Shown piece by piece: positions 14,701 through 24,727 of a stretch of 64,000 nt of DNA. The position numbers were made by a program, and so were the translations under genes. The DNA lies in contig JAGUCH010000001.1 of assembly GCA_019096065.1 (NCBI GenBank), positions 7,936,001-8,000,000 on the forward strand. Direction: 5' to 3'. Every line of letters begins with the position of its first letter. Positions within the stretch are counted from its first letter, which is position 1. Origin of the DNA: Paracyclopina nana (Eukaryota > Arthropoda > Copepoda > Cyclopoida > Cyclopettidae). A model generated the notes under the pieces. The model was given only the letters and a program-made list of their open reading frames with translations, had not been told where the DNA came from and ran no database searches.

Positions 14701-16693
14701 CGAGAGGAAACAGAGAGCAGCGGCCGAAAAAAAGAGACACCATTAAAAATGGCTGAATCATGCCTTATCTCAAGCGTAGCTGCTTTGCAAGAAAGTTGGA
14801 AGAGCCCTGATCAAAAGCACCTAACTTTCAAAAACAGTTAACAACTCACACACATGTGGCTCGGGTTGTGCGGTCAGATCAAACAAGCGGGAAAGTTTAG
14901 AATCTTAAGCAACATTTGCAATAGTCTTGACAGCATGCTCAAAAATGCAGTTGAAGGCTGGCATTCAAAAGAAAAAGCACACAATATGTATCCACACAAC
15001 AAATCTTCCCTTCCTGACTTGAATCATTATTCATAAGATTCACTTATCCCAGCCCATTGTTACTGTCAACAACAGCAGTACATCAAGACTTATAGGCATG
15101 TCATTTCTCATTGCAGGCTCATGCTCAGTCCTGGCTAACGGGACTTCCCTTGGGGCCCCAGATTGTAAGCCCCATCACAACATTTACCTCAAGACAGTTT
15201 ACACTTGCATCCACCAAAGTGTGCTCAAGCCCCAATTCGTGGACCAACCTTTGACAACAACTACGTCAACGAGCACGACAACGACGACGACGACGACGAC
15301 AACCAGCACGACGACCACGCAGAAAAGCACCACATCAGCAAAGGCTATGCCTGACATGACAATATTTCCCGCTCGAACAGAGGATATCAAGCAGCAAATG
15401 AAACCAGCGGAAACCATGTTAGAGAATATGAATACCATACAGGGTGACTCAGTCCTCATAGGCTCCGATTTCGATTTTAGCGCCAAAAAGGAGCTTGCTC
15501 AAGACGACAGCCAAAAGGAGCAGTCTAATTTCGTGCTTGGGTTCGTGGGTAAGTAGAAAAAGCGAGAGAGGATCCTTTTTTGCTGTAGCGCATCACTCGC
15601 GTTCATATGGTGTTTTTTCCGCACAGGAGACTTCTTCACTTCGTATAAGCACATCAAAGAAAACAAAGAAAAATTCATCCTCTTCATCTCACTCCCGGTG
15701 GCCATTGGACTGTCGTTATTTCTGGCAATGTTCCTCTGGAACATGTATCGAACCAATCGTCTCGATCGGATCGCCAAAAGCCTCAGGCAACCCAATTTGA
15801 GCCAATCCACTTTGTGCTCGGCTTCAGGTTCTTCAGGAGCAGCCATTTTGGCCTCGAACGGCGGCGGAGGAGGCCACCCAATGGCCACCGATAATGGCAC
15901 TATCAATGCTTTTACAAACCATTCGGCCTCAACACTTACGGCCTCGTCGCCCGCTCATTCACCCAATTGCCCCCCAGGGTCCATTGACATCGAAGTCGAA
16001 GTTGGAGACCATGAAGTGGACACCCTTTTCAGGGATCCAGGGCCGAGGCCGTTCTTCATGACGAGAGCCACTCCTCCGCTCCAGGTAATGACAATTTGAA
16101 ATCCCGCTTGGAAGGAAACAACGGAGAGCACACAATGTCTCATGTAACGGAAATAATGCGCGTGATTTTTCCAGGATGCATCGGGTCCATTTCTGTATGG
16201 CACGCTCAATAGGCGGCCTCAAATGACACTTCCGAGGCCGCGGAGTGACCGCTTGGGCTCGGAGACCTCGTCAATCATGGAGGCCACACAAATGACGTCC
16301 TCAATCAGTGCCTACAATGGGCAGGACGTATGGACTCCCATGGCCATTCCGAACGGGTCGGTGACCTCGAGCAGCATGAGGTCGGAATCTCCCGCCGCGG
16401 GAATCATCTCGCCCATTCAGCAACTCGACCAGTACCAATTGGACGTCCGGAATCCCAGGTACAGCACGGTGGGTCGACCCAACCGAGGCTTCAACCAGGG
16501 ACACCACAACCACTTCGGGGGCCAAATGTGCAACAGTCCGGTGCGATCTGTGGTGATTGTCGCGCCAGGCGATCCCATCCCGCCCAACTTGCAACCTCAG
16601 CAGCAGTTACAATTGCAACAAATGAGCAGTGACCATTTGCCCAAAAATATGGCCTCAGTTATGAGCTCGGGAAATCACGGCCTCTATGGATGA
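2793..16693 (+). CDS. eva-1: EVA-1-like transmembrane SUEL-lectin receptor, 5 coding exons
   Basis: Single-pass cell-surface receptor with two galactose-binding (SUEL/rhamnose-binding lectin) domains. In nematodes EVA-1 acts in axon and muscle-arm guidance as a Slit and MADD-4/Punctin co-receptor (family knowledge). Exons: 2793-3050, 5152-5605, 15117-15548, 15627-16084, 16175-16693. All junctions are GT-AG and phases agree, giving 706 residues. A signal peptide lies within residues 11-31 (core WPLLILASLWMLGSC), so Met11 (2823) or Met14 (2832) may be the true start. SUEL 1 spans about 55-159 (starts ACDGQVLNLLCPAG, ends VEVAYKC) and SUEL 2 about 169-268 (starts CQGEQLKLKC, ends TVYTCI). A Thr-rich stalk (about 283-311), a membrane helix (about 398-420) and a cytoplasmic tail rich in Ser, Gly, Pro and Gln follow. 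The second intron is 9.5 kb. The UGA stop is followed by a long in-phase open frame, described separately. Confidence 0.88.
3051..5151 (+). other. eva-1 intron 1
   Basis: Intron between the signal peptide/first SUEL half and the second exon, with donor CAG|GTAAGA and acceptor TTTCAG. It interrupts SUEL domain 1 at phase 0. No other gene, RNA or repeat family member is recognisable inside it. Confidence 0.75.
5606..15116 (+). other. eva-1 intron 2 (9.5 kb)
   Basis: Phase-1 intron that splits SUEL domain 2. Donor is CAGC|GTAAGT and acceptor TTGCAG. The splice joins HGQ to SCSVLANG and rebuilds the expected domain with its Cys spacing. Many short open frames occur on both strands (the longest are about 120-140 codons near 10.1-10.5 and 14.2-14.6 kb). 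They look like chance frames: low complexity, no family resemblance and no splice context. Short CAT and pyrimidine runs occur (for example around 8290 and 7215). I see no transposon with clear ends, so this intron may hold diverged repeats that I cannot recognise. Confidence 0.7.
15252..15336 (+). repeat. ACG/ACC triplet repeat encoding the eva-1 Thr stalk
   Basis: A run of about 28 codons, mostly ACG, ACC and ACA with a few AGC, TCA and TCG, lies inside eva-1 exon 3 and encodes an almost pure Thr/Ser stretch. It sits between SUEL domain 2 and the membrane helix and is a plausible O-glycosylated stalk. Triplet repeats of this kind often vary in length between individuals. Confidence 0.8.
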
Positions 16694-16957
16694 CACAGGC
16701 CTATCCTCAAGCGGAGCTGTTCACTCTGCGATTGCCACCAAATTGTCAGAGAAAAACGGAACTCGTTCTTGAAAAGCATGATGGAGCAGCAGATGAAAAA
16801 CAGCAATTCGGACTCTAAGGAATTGCTGCTGCTCGAAAATCTTTCCGAGGACGCCAACAACAAAAGAGGCTGTGAAAGTGATGAGGGTGCTAACAGTGAT
16901 GAGGTCGTCGTTGATGAAGAGGAGGAACAAATAGTGCAATATGACACAAGACTTTAA
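16694..16957 (+). other. in-phase open extension after the eva-1 UGA stop
   Basis: Directly after the UGA at 16691-16693 the same frame stays open for 87 codons and ends at TAA 16955-16957. The encoded sequence begins HRPILKRSCSLCDCHQ, contains KSMMEQQMKN, and ends in an acidic stretch (SDEVVVDEEEEQIVQYDTRL). This would be a C-terminal cytoplasmic extension if the UGA is read through, as happens for many arthropod genes. The stop is followed by C (UGA-C), a context that tends to be leaky, but it is not the strongest known motif. Alternatively it is 3' UTR that is open by chance (about 1-2% for this length), or a splice I cannot see removes the stop. Confidence 0.35.
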
Positions 16958-18022
16958 GGAAGTTCTATTTGCATGTTCTACATTCTACTTGAAAGTACCC
17001 TTACTGCTAGACCATTTACGATTACGAGCGAGAATATTGTTTTCTACTTACAGTAAGTCAACGCAGCGGAGCAATAAATTCCAGAATCACGAAACCTTGG
17101 CTAATATCACCTTGATTTCCGATTGTCCTTGGACTTACTACGCGTACATAACAACAGTAGCAATACTCTAGGATATTACAAAAAAATCTTAACGGCTGCT
17201 ATTTACCGCTTGCTAATTGCTAGTTGCTTGAAAGGAAAAAGTGCGAGCGACTACGATTCATGCGATCGTTAACCCGATTTTCGCCAGAATATGAATTACT
17301 AACTTTCCAGGACATCCTTTAATGGTGGAAAATAGATGGAAAAATGCAATTATTCAGTGTTTTGTCCAATTACCATAGTATTTTTAAAATACATCAAAGT
17401 TGATTTTCAAACAGACGTACCTCATAGAACACCTTCTGACAGCATAATGGGTACATTAAAGAGCTTGCGTTTAGCTAAGGTATGTCATTCATTGCATTCC
17501 AGTGAAACCCTGAACAAAATCGGCCGATAAAAACTGTCTACATGGTACTGGGCAATAATTCAAAGGCTATAATATCATTTGTTGCTATGCGAGAAATGGG
17601 AAAGCGAATTTTCGAGGAGGGGACAAAATTGCATTGAAGTCAAAACCAAGCATTCAGCGGAGCACAATAGGGGCCGATACATCATGGCAATCAAGGCTTC
17701 AAGATAGCAATTCTCCTATTTTCTGCGAGGCTACTTTGTTTTATGGATCATTAAATCACTTAGATTTGCAAAATTTCGCAAAGATTGTGACACGAAAATC
17801 ATTTCTTATCTCCAAGGTTATCCACGGAAGAGAGAATAGCAAAAGGTCTATTTCGTCTTTGTGACTGGACTAAAACTTCTGCCCTTCTTGGCGATGTAAG
17901 CAACATTTTATGGAGGAATCGCCCATTTTGTAAACAGTTAGTAAGCACACAATTTATGTGAATGACAAAAGTATGCTGCCCCAACTTTATTTAGCAAGAC
18001 CGCAACAATGAACTAGCTACTA
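16958..18022. other. eva-1 3' flank and intergenic gap
   Basis: A canonical AATAAA lies at 17073-17078, 116 bases past the TAA of the extended frame, and is the best candidate eva-1 poly(A) signal. The rest of the gap holds only short chance open frames and no recognised repeat. Confidence 0.5.
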
Positions 18023-19974
18023 AATAAACCTACAACGAACATTGAAACCACATTAAGGACCGTATCACTAATCGTTTTCCTCTCATTGTTTGTTGTCCAA
18101 GTCTACAAACAGGTCGAACTGTGCTTTGATGAAAGTACACTGACATCTGTGTATCTTGAACCGACGGAGTCATTTGAGATGCCTACAATCTTTACATGTT
18201 TCGGATATAAAAGTGAATCAAAACTAAGGGATGTTGACCTAGATGTCAACTATAAGCCAAAGGCGTAAAGTCGCCAGATTCCATGCGCCATCTAGCCCGG
18301 CAACTTTGCCCAGTATATTTGACATGGCTACACTACATAGGCGATCACAAATGGGGTATTTTTTGGCTTTTGGTGCACTAATTCTAAAAACTTTATTAAT
18401 ATGACATTATCTACGGATAGAATGGCACCCTTTCAAGCCATAAAACCATGTGCTACTCACACAAATTTCAAAGCTTTTCATTGTTGAAACCAGGCCCGTC
18501 CACCAAGGCATGCCTTGACCCAACTTTTTTAAGCCTCACGCAACCAAGATTCTGTCATTAGTTGGAGGGCGCCACAGTCCTCCAAGTACATAAAAAAGGC
18601 GCTAAATTCAAAATCAGATTCTGCTCCCCCTTGGGTCGCGTGAAGTTGAGCGCACGCTAGAGAATGATACGTGTGACATATTAATCTGAGCTACCAGATT
18701 TGGCTTTTTCCCAACAAATTTGCCCTAATTTGACTCTTTCTATAAGTGACAGATTTTTTTCTAATCAAAAAGAGTAACTCTGCCCGGTTATTTCCACAGT
18801 ATTCTATTCATTCAGTCAAAAAACCCTCCATAGCATAGTTAGACTCCGTGTTTAGCTAATTTCAGCTGGTAGTTCACCTTACATTCTAGATCATCTTGGT
18901 TAAAACCAAATTTTTCTAGCCTGGCTCCGCAGATCAGCTAATCAAATTGCCGCTCGTGATCACGTGACAAGTTTCGCGCGCGACAATTTTTTCCAAATAT
19001 ACTTGCCCCAAAAGCGCCATCTAGCGGAAAAGTTAATGGCTTCTTTCAGTAGCCGTCCCTACAAAACAGGCCCCCCATCTGAGGATGACTGGAATAGCTA
19101 GTGGGATAAAGTGACAGTAAGAGCTGAAGACTTACTTCAAGCAGTTCACTTTGGCAGCAATCAGTTACATGATTAATGGTACAAATAGTGACAGCGAAGA
19201 AATTAAGTTAACTTATGTCAATTTCCATCAAGGAAAACGTTCGTTTTCGTTGAAGGTGAAATCACCAGCAGTTTGCCAATTTTTCATTTCATGCACCTTT
19301 TTTCTGCGTTACATCTACAGCAAAATATCTCAAGGAATGGCTTTGTGAACTTGACAATTAAGGCCTCAAATAGCTCGAAATCAATTACGTTCTCGTAATT
19401 TACGATCCTCGACGATGGCTTAGAGATGGGACTCAACTTAAACTTCTTGCCAACGAATCCAACTAGAGACTTATAAATTTAGAAAATTTAACTCATCTAA
19501 GCCAGCAACAAATATCACTACGGAAAAAATGAACTCTCCCTAGACTGCAGCAAAGAGACCATAAGCAGAGTTATGTTTAATCATTTCTATCTGAACAGCT
19601 CATTTCCTAAGTGCAGTACAAAGACAGGTACATTGTGCAACATTGGATATGTCGCCAATAAAATCTTAAATTACCCGTTATGGACAATCAAGCTTTTTAG
19701 CTTTCCTACATGAATTTCCCAAGAAAGAATGACTAAGAAAGAACGGGATGCAAAAAATCCTGTTTGCAATGCAATCTACCTTGTCTATGGAAGTTGAGGT
19801 AAATATGACACTTTAAAAAACACTTCTACATTAAAAATAAAAACTATCACATATCAATTGGAAGAGTATTTTATAAACACATTTTGGGATCGTATCAGCT
19901 GTTGGCGGATCCCTAGAACTATTCTTAGGCTTTTTATGCTACGACTTCTCCAATCTGCTAATTCTTACCCCTCC
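18023..19974 (+). pseudogene. degenerate DEG/ENaC-family channel gene
   Basis: A decayed relative of the two intact channels downstream, in the same order and orientation. The first homologous block (18036-18268) holds VSLIVFLSLFVVQVYKQV, the first membrane helix, and FEMPTIFTCFGY. It then runs into a stop at the point matching YPEA/YPNA in the intact copies. About 800 bases of unrelated sequence follow. Homology resumes near 19068 (SEDDWNS, stop, WDKVTVRAEDLLQ), shifts frame into VNFHQGKRSFSLKV, and continues with VNLTIKASNSSKSITFS, a stop, and DDGLEMGLN. The last piece (about 19886-19965) matches the second membrane helix: SAVGGSLELFLGFLCYDF. Several in-frame stops, frame shifts and the insertion rule out a working product. 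The pore GxS site reads GFL, and the first Met codon is followed by a stop after one codon. Confidence 0.75.
18297..19013. mobile_element. possible insertion flanked by 12-base direct repeats
   Basis: The motif GCGCCATCTAGC occurs at 18285-18296 and again at 19014-19025, on either side of 717 bases that interrupt the DEG/ENaC pseudogene. Direct repeats of this size could be a target-site duplication. Homology to the intact channels does not resume immediately at the repeat edges: about 20 bases on the left and 45 on the right remain unexplained. I therefore cannot prove that these are element boundaries. No coding frame or terminal inverted repeat is visible inside. The motif also resembles a CTCF core site on the opposite strand (see findings). 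Confidence 0.3.
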
Positions 19975-19978
19975 ATCT

Positions 19979-20189
19979 GACTTAACTGGTTTAACCTGCC
20001 ACACTATAGCCCGGTTCCAACAAGGAAAATTAGCACAGTCAGGAGACATAACTTGACTTTTTAGCATAGTCAGGTCACAGCTAACTCGCGTGCTCAGCTC
20101 GTCCGGACTTAACTGGTTAACCGTACTATACTATGCTGCCCTTGTTGGAACCGGGCTTATACCGATTTTCCTTGTTGGAACCGGGCTTA
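19979..20189. mobile_element. remnant of foldback element family A, interrupted by a second copy
   Basis: Sequence at 19979-20007 (GACTTAACTGGTTTAACC onward) matches the interior of family A, and 20158-20189 supplies a matching 3' terminal repeat (CTTGTTGGAACCGGGCTT). Between them sits a complete family A copy at 20008-20157. The simplest reading is that one copy inserted into an older copy, duplicating TAT. The outer copy lacks its 5' half. Confidence 0.6.
20008..20157. mobile_element. family A foldback element (MITE), copy 1
   Basis: A 150-base element bounded by AGCCCGGTTCCAACAAGG and its inverted match CCTTGTTGGAACCGGGCT (first base unpaired in one arm). TAT flanks both sides and is a candidate 3-base target duplication. 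There is no coding capacity, so it would have been moved in trans by an unseen transposase. It is clearly related along its length to the copy at 48338-48491, sharing the internal ACTTGACTTTTTAGCATAGT and CTCAGCTCG segments. It lies between the channel pseudogene and the first intact channel gene. Confidence 0.8.
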
Positions 20190-20411
20190 AGTCTAACAGC
20201 CAACTAATAATTGAAAGCTTAAGAATTATTTCTGAGTAGAATCAATACCGAATTCCACTTATTCAAACCATTTAAGAAATGCTACATTAATTTGCGTCGT
20301 GAGGGTTCCTCCCTTAACAAAGTTATCTAACATAGTTTGTTGAATAAATAGACCAAATGGCATAACATTCAACTGACTTTCAGGTATTATTAAGCACTAT
20401 TGTTGTGAACA

Positions 20412-21776
20412 ATGGCTCCATTTAGAGAGCACCTTAAAGCACTCTTTTTGGCAATCTTTATTATGCTTTTCATTTTACAAAGCTACAATCAAATTGAAAG
20501 TTTTATTGCGCAGGACACAGGCACATCCAAAACTTGGCTTTCAACTTTCACCTTTCAATTTCCCGCAATATCCGTGTGCTTTGGATTTGACCAACTGAAG
20601 CCAATGGTGCTCACAGGCTCACATGAATATGACATGATGTTTACCTACTTTAATTGGTACCCAAACGCTGGAGAACCCTTGACGGAGAAGGATATCCAGA
20701 ATTGGTGGGACAATGTTACTGTTGACCCGAAAACTACATTGGATAGCATCAAGCTATATCTCAACCAGGATGCCAGCAATCATGTAACATACCAAGTAGG
20801 AAACGAAGATATTGAGAACGAAGACGTATCAATAGTCAAGGGCAATTACCACCAAGGAAAGTGCATAACGATAAAGGTACCTTTGAAAGTTATGATATCA
20901 CTTAAAAAAGCCTCATTTTGAGCATTTGAATTTTCAGCTAAAAAAGCCAGTAGTTTATGACAACTACGTAGCATTTCAGCCCAAGGAAGGCATTGACAAA
21001 GTTATCAAGTTTTACTTGCATTCTCATGGGTCAGAATTAGGCCTCAATCGCCATTTTTGGCCATTTCTTCCGACTATCGTACATGCAAACTTGAACGAAC
21101 TGAGCGAGATCATTCTTGGTCAAATAATTGTGACGAATGAGCCAACAAGATACAGAAAGTGTAACTCAGATCCAAGCTACAGCTACGAGAAGTGTATTTT
21201 TGCTAAATTATCCGAAAGTGGATTCAGCAATGTTTCAGCGCTACAGGACAATAGCGAAACTGAATGCAGTAATCAGACATTTTGCAAGCTTCCTTACACA
21301 GAAAAGTACATGAGCAAATCAATACCTTTCTGCACGACAATGCTAGCATCCAGATGCAACGCTTTGTTCTTTGGAAACCAAATATTGGAGAAACAAGTAA
21401 CTGAGCAAAATATTAGAGACTTGCTTATTTTCATATGACCAAGTTTCAGGTAAAAGGATCTAGCATAGGTTGCCAGAAACCTTGCTCTCGCACTAAATGG
21501 ACAGCAGAGCAGTCCGATTACTACAGAAGCAGCGGTGAAGGATCCCCAAAAGGGGTGTTCTTTTACTTCTCATCTCAGGACTACATAGAAGTTGAGGCAA
21601 GTAAAATTTCAACCAGATTTAAGTTTACTTAACGATGGTAATTTCCTTTGCAGAAAGAATACCTCATCTGCTCTTTCCCCGATTTGGTATCTTCTCTGGG
21701 AGGATCTTTGGGTCTATTCCTCGGCTTTTCATGCTATGCATTTTCCACGGACATTATCAATAAATATTTAAAGTAA
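20412..21776 (+). CDS. short DEG/ENaC-family sodium channel subunit, copy 1
   Basis: Predicted amiloride-sensitive type cation channel subunit of 397 residues with two membrane helices and a large extracellular loop. Exons: 20412-20876, 20938-21396, 21450-21596, 21654-21776, all meeting at phase 0. Helix 1 is about residues 9-27 (LKALFLAIFIMLFILQSYN), followed by the family signature FQFPAISVCFGF. Extracellular Cys-rich motifs include FCKLPYTEKY, IPFCTTM and GCQKPC. Helix 2 holds SSLGGSLGLFLGFSC, with the GxS selectivity tripeptide as GFS. The third intron starts GAG|GCAAGT, a GC-AG intron; the nearby GT would break the frame. Family members are usually 450-650 residues with an N-terminal His-Gly gating motif. 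Neither is seen, so a 5' exon may be missing. The protein is paralogous to the next gene with the same exon plan. Confidence 0.8.
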
Positions 21777-21811
21777 CCTAGGTTTTCAAGGTCAAACAAA
21801 TTACGAAATGT

Positions 21812-21817
21812 AATAAA
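21812..21817 (+). other. candidate poly(A) signal for DEG/ENaC copy 1
   Basis: AATAAA begins 36 bases after the stop of copy 1 and lies about 190 bases before the start of copy 2. This suggests the two paralogues are separate transcription units with a very tight gap. Confidence 0.5.
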
Positions 21818-22008
21818 GCGTGAAGGCATGAATCCACTTTTCTTAGAATTGTTTCTTAAATACTCAATGTTGTTTGCAAAAGAATGTTTGATCAAGGCAA
21901 TGACTGAGGAGGCCTTTCTCATTTTTGAATGAAAGTACTACTTTAATTTATTACCATGTCAAACGGGGAAATTCATACAACTCACGCAGTTACTATCAAA
22001 GCTTCGTC

Positions 22009-23341
22009 ATGAAGACATTCTGGCTCAAAGCGTCAAATGCCAGCAGCTTTGCAATATTCCTTTCCCTATTCTTATGGCAAATATACAGCCAAGTCTATAG
22101 CTTTTTCCTTCAAGAAACAGTGACTTCTTTGAAACTGGTCAAAACTGAAACGTTCCAATTTCCATCAATTTCAATATGCTTTGGTTTCAACCAATCAAAG
22201 TTTGATGCAGTAGCCAGTTACAATGAATCAGTCAGATACTACAATTTCTATCCCGAGGCAAAGGAGCCAATAGACCCGGAAGACCTAAAAAAATGGTGGA
22301 ATGACATAACAGTCTCTCCCAAAGATGTCATTGAAAAAATTCAATTCAACGAAATGACATACACACTGCTAGATAGCAACACAGGACTCTTGAGCATAAC
22401 CGAGATGGATTTCACTCAAGGCAAATGCTTAACAGTCAAGGTGAGATGTCCTTCAACTGCCAGCTTACTGGGGTAACCCATTTCACTTTAAGGTCAAGCG
22501 CCCAGTTGCTCCTTCTGACCGATTGGTCATCATCCCCAAAGCTTCTAATAGCCTTCAGAAGCTCATGATCTACCTTCATAATGATGGCCAACAAATAGGG
22601 GTCAACGGAAACAACTGGCCAATCAAGCCAACCGTGGTTGAGAGTCCATTGGACAAGTTCATGCAGATCTTTGTGACGCAGAAAAACATGACGTTGATAA
22701 AGACGGTGGGGAATAGATGCGCGGCGGACGAGAACTACAGCCTCGCTGACTGTATCCAGAAAAAAATCCGAAACCTCTACAGCAACGTGACAAATATGCA
22801 CGCCAAATTACCTGCTTGTAAATCCCAGGCATTTTGCGCCATGCCGGAGTACTCGCAATTCCTGAATAATTCAACTCCCTTCTGCACTACCAAAATGGCA
22901 ACAATGTGCAATGTCAAATTTTTCGAAGAGCACGTGGCTCCGTTGCAAGTGAGACCTAATATTCTAAGATATCACGAGCCAGTAGTATAAATAACGCGAT
23001 TTTTTCAAGGTTGATTATGACGATAACTTGGGCTGCGTTGGGCCCTGCACCTTGATGGCATGGGAGGCCCAAAAGGTCGAGTACTTGGTAATGCACGAGA
23101 ACTATGGACGGGGATTTTACTTCTACCTTCAAAATGGACTCATTCAGCTGGAGGTTCGCATTACTGCTAAATGCTTGATGCTCCTGAGCGGTGCGCCATA
23201 ATTTTGAATTATTTGCAGAGAGAGTACTTGCTCTACACCTTTCCTGGAATTGTGTCCGCGGTTGGAGGCTCGCTCGGGCTGTTTCTGGGATTCTCGTGCC
23301 TTACCTTCTTCAACAGCGTCGCCCGGAAAGCTTTGGCATAA
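22009..23341 (+). CDS. short DEG/ENaC-family sodium channel subunit, copy 2
   Basis: Second intact paralogue, 384 residues from the first in-frame ATG at 22009. The frame is open upstream to 21925 but has no ATG there, so an upstream exon is possible. Exons: 22009-22440, 22493-22948, 23010-23153, 23219-23341, all phase 0, with introns of 52, 61 and 65 bases. Helix 1 (SSFAIFLSLFLWQIYSQV) precedes FQFPSISICFGFNQ. The loop holds the family WW motif (KKWWNDITVSP), FTQGKCLTVK and a Cys series (FCAMPEYSQF, PFCTTKMATMC, GCVGPC). The C-terminus holds SAVGGSLGLFLGFSC with the GFS selectivity tripeptide. The tail after helix 2 is very short. The third donor (GAG|GTTCGC) is weak but matches the position used in the paralogues. 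A subunit normally trimerises; partners are unknown. Confidence 0.82.
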
Positions 23342-24653
23342 CAAAGTGGAATTTTCCTACCTCCGAAAAAACGATGAAATCTCTTTCCACCCATTGTTGT
23401 AGCACACCGGGTCATCATCGATGCTTATCGCGTTTCTCTTGGCCAAACCTTGGATAAAGCACTTGGAAACAAGCAAATGGCATTGGCGTCCACGAGTCTC
23501 GTACATTTCTCCATTCATGAAATCCTCCGATCCCTAGATCATCAATCAGTAATACGATAGCAAACGGGGCCTGAAAATATGGCTAGCATTAAAAATACGC
23601 TCTTTTTCACGAAACCTTATGACTCACGCTCCGCCTTGATCGGGCCTTCACCGTGGGAAGAGGTTGTATACCGCCATCTTGCGCGGATGTTCACGATATT
23701 CACGGATTTCCCGCGAAGCCGATGTAAAACCGCGGCCATTGAAGCCGCTGGTCACGATGATTCTTGCTCCATTTCACGCGTTGTTTTCTTCTATGACGTC
23801 ACGCTGCATTCAAGTCTCAGCCTGAATAATCCGCTTCAAGAATGCTGAGCACTTTGTCGAGATTAGAGATTGCTGATGCTGCGCTCGAATCCGAAATGAA
23901 GATTCATGCGAATTGAGCCTTTTTTTATAAAAAAATCCCACGTTATGATTATGAATTTTTTAACACGAATGTGTGCTAATTGCGAATATATTTTTTTGCA
24001 CTGCTCATGGACTGGTTTTGATGATTTTTCCCAGAACGCCGCATAAAAGTGTGGTATGGAGATGCAGTTGAGCTGGAAGCAGATAACGCATTTGGGATGT
24101 ACATTGTGAGCTGCAACAAAAGATCAGTGCTCGGTATGTAGCAATTGCGCCTAAAACTACGCGGCCACCTTCGATCGATATTATCACGGTTCGCGAGAAG
24201 GGACACGAAAAAACCAAACGTTTCGGTTGTCTTCCGGGTCGATAAGTTGGTAATAAGGACACTGCAGCCATGCTAGAGACGCAGTGTCATTCGTCGCATC
24301 TCTAATATCTTCATCAAACGACTCGCATCGCTACCAGATTCAAAACAAACAATGACAACCTTTTTTAGCTAATTAGCCTTGAATTTCCCCCTGATACACT
24401 GGAGCAGTTCTTCTCTACAAAATGAGATACATTCGCGCAAACGAATGTTTTGAAATTTTACTTTAAAAAAAAGCAATTCGTATCACACGCCAACTTTGGC
24501 TTAATCTTTCATCTGGTAGCGCTGCGAGCTGCTCATCTGGCCGTCATGTGAGCAAATAAACAACAGCTGACTTAGCTGAGCTGCAACTGGATGGAACGTT
24601 GATCGTCTTGTCAAGAACGAGGCACGCATATTGCCTCTCTTTATTATTGACGG
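23342..24653. other. intergenic gap with a CpG-rich patch
   Basis: No gene is recognised. Around 23630-23830 the sequence is visibly richer in CG dinucleotides than its surroundings (for example CCGCCATCTTGCGCGG). This could be a promoter-proximal patch for the Patched-related gene or an unannotated exon. An 89-codon open frame starts with ATG at 23579 in this patch but matches nothing I know. No transposon ends are seen. Confidence 0.35.
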
Positions 24654-24727
24654 ATGGAGGGTGGAAAATGGAACGGGACTCTGCCAAAAGTTACGGAACC
24701 TATGTGTTGGTCCTGCGCAAGATTGAG
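24654..24727 (+). CDS. candidate first coding exon A of the Patched-related gene
   Basis: ATG at 24654 opens 24 codons plus two bases (starts MEGGKWNGTLPKV, ends CARL) to donor GAG|GTATCC. Its phase 2 end joins correctly to exon 28489, giving CARLRWGCFVSRYP. The start context (CGGATGG) has no purine at -3. It competes with the candidate at 26877. Both could be used as alternative starts. Confidence 0.35.

Noticed and set aside
15199..15486. 95-codon minus-strand frame rich in Val
   Set aside because: It is the antisense shadow of the ACG triplet repeat in eva-1 exon 3.
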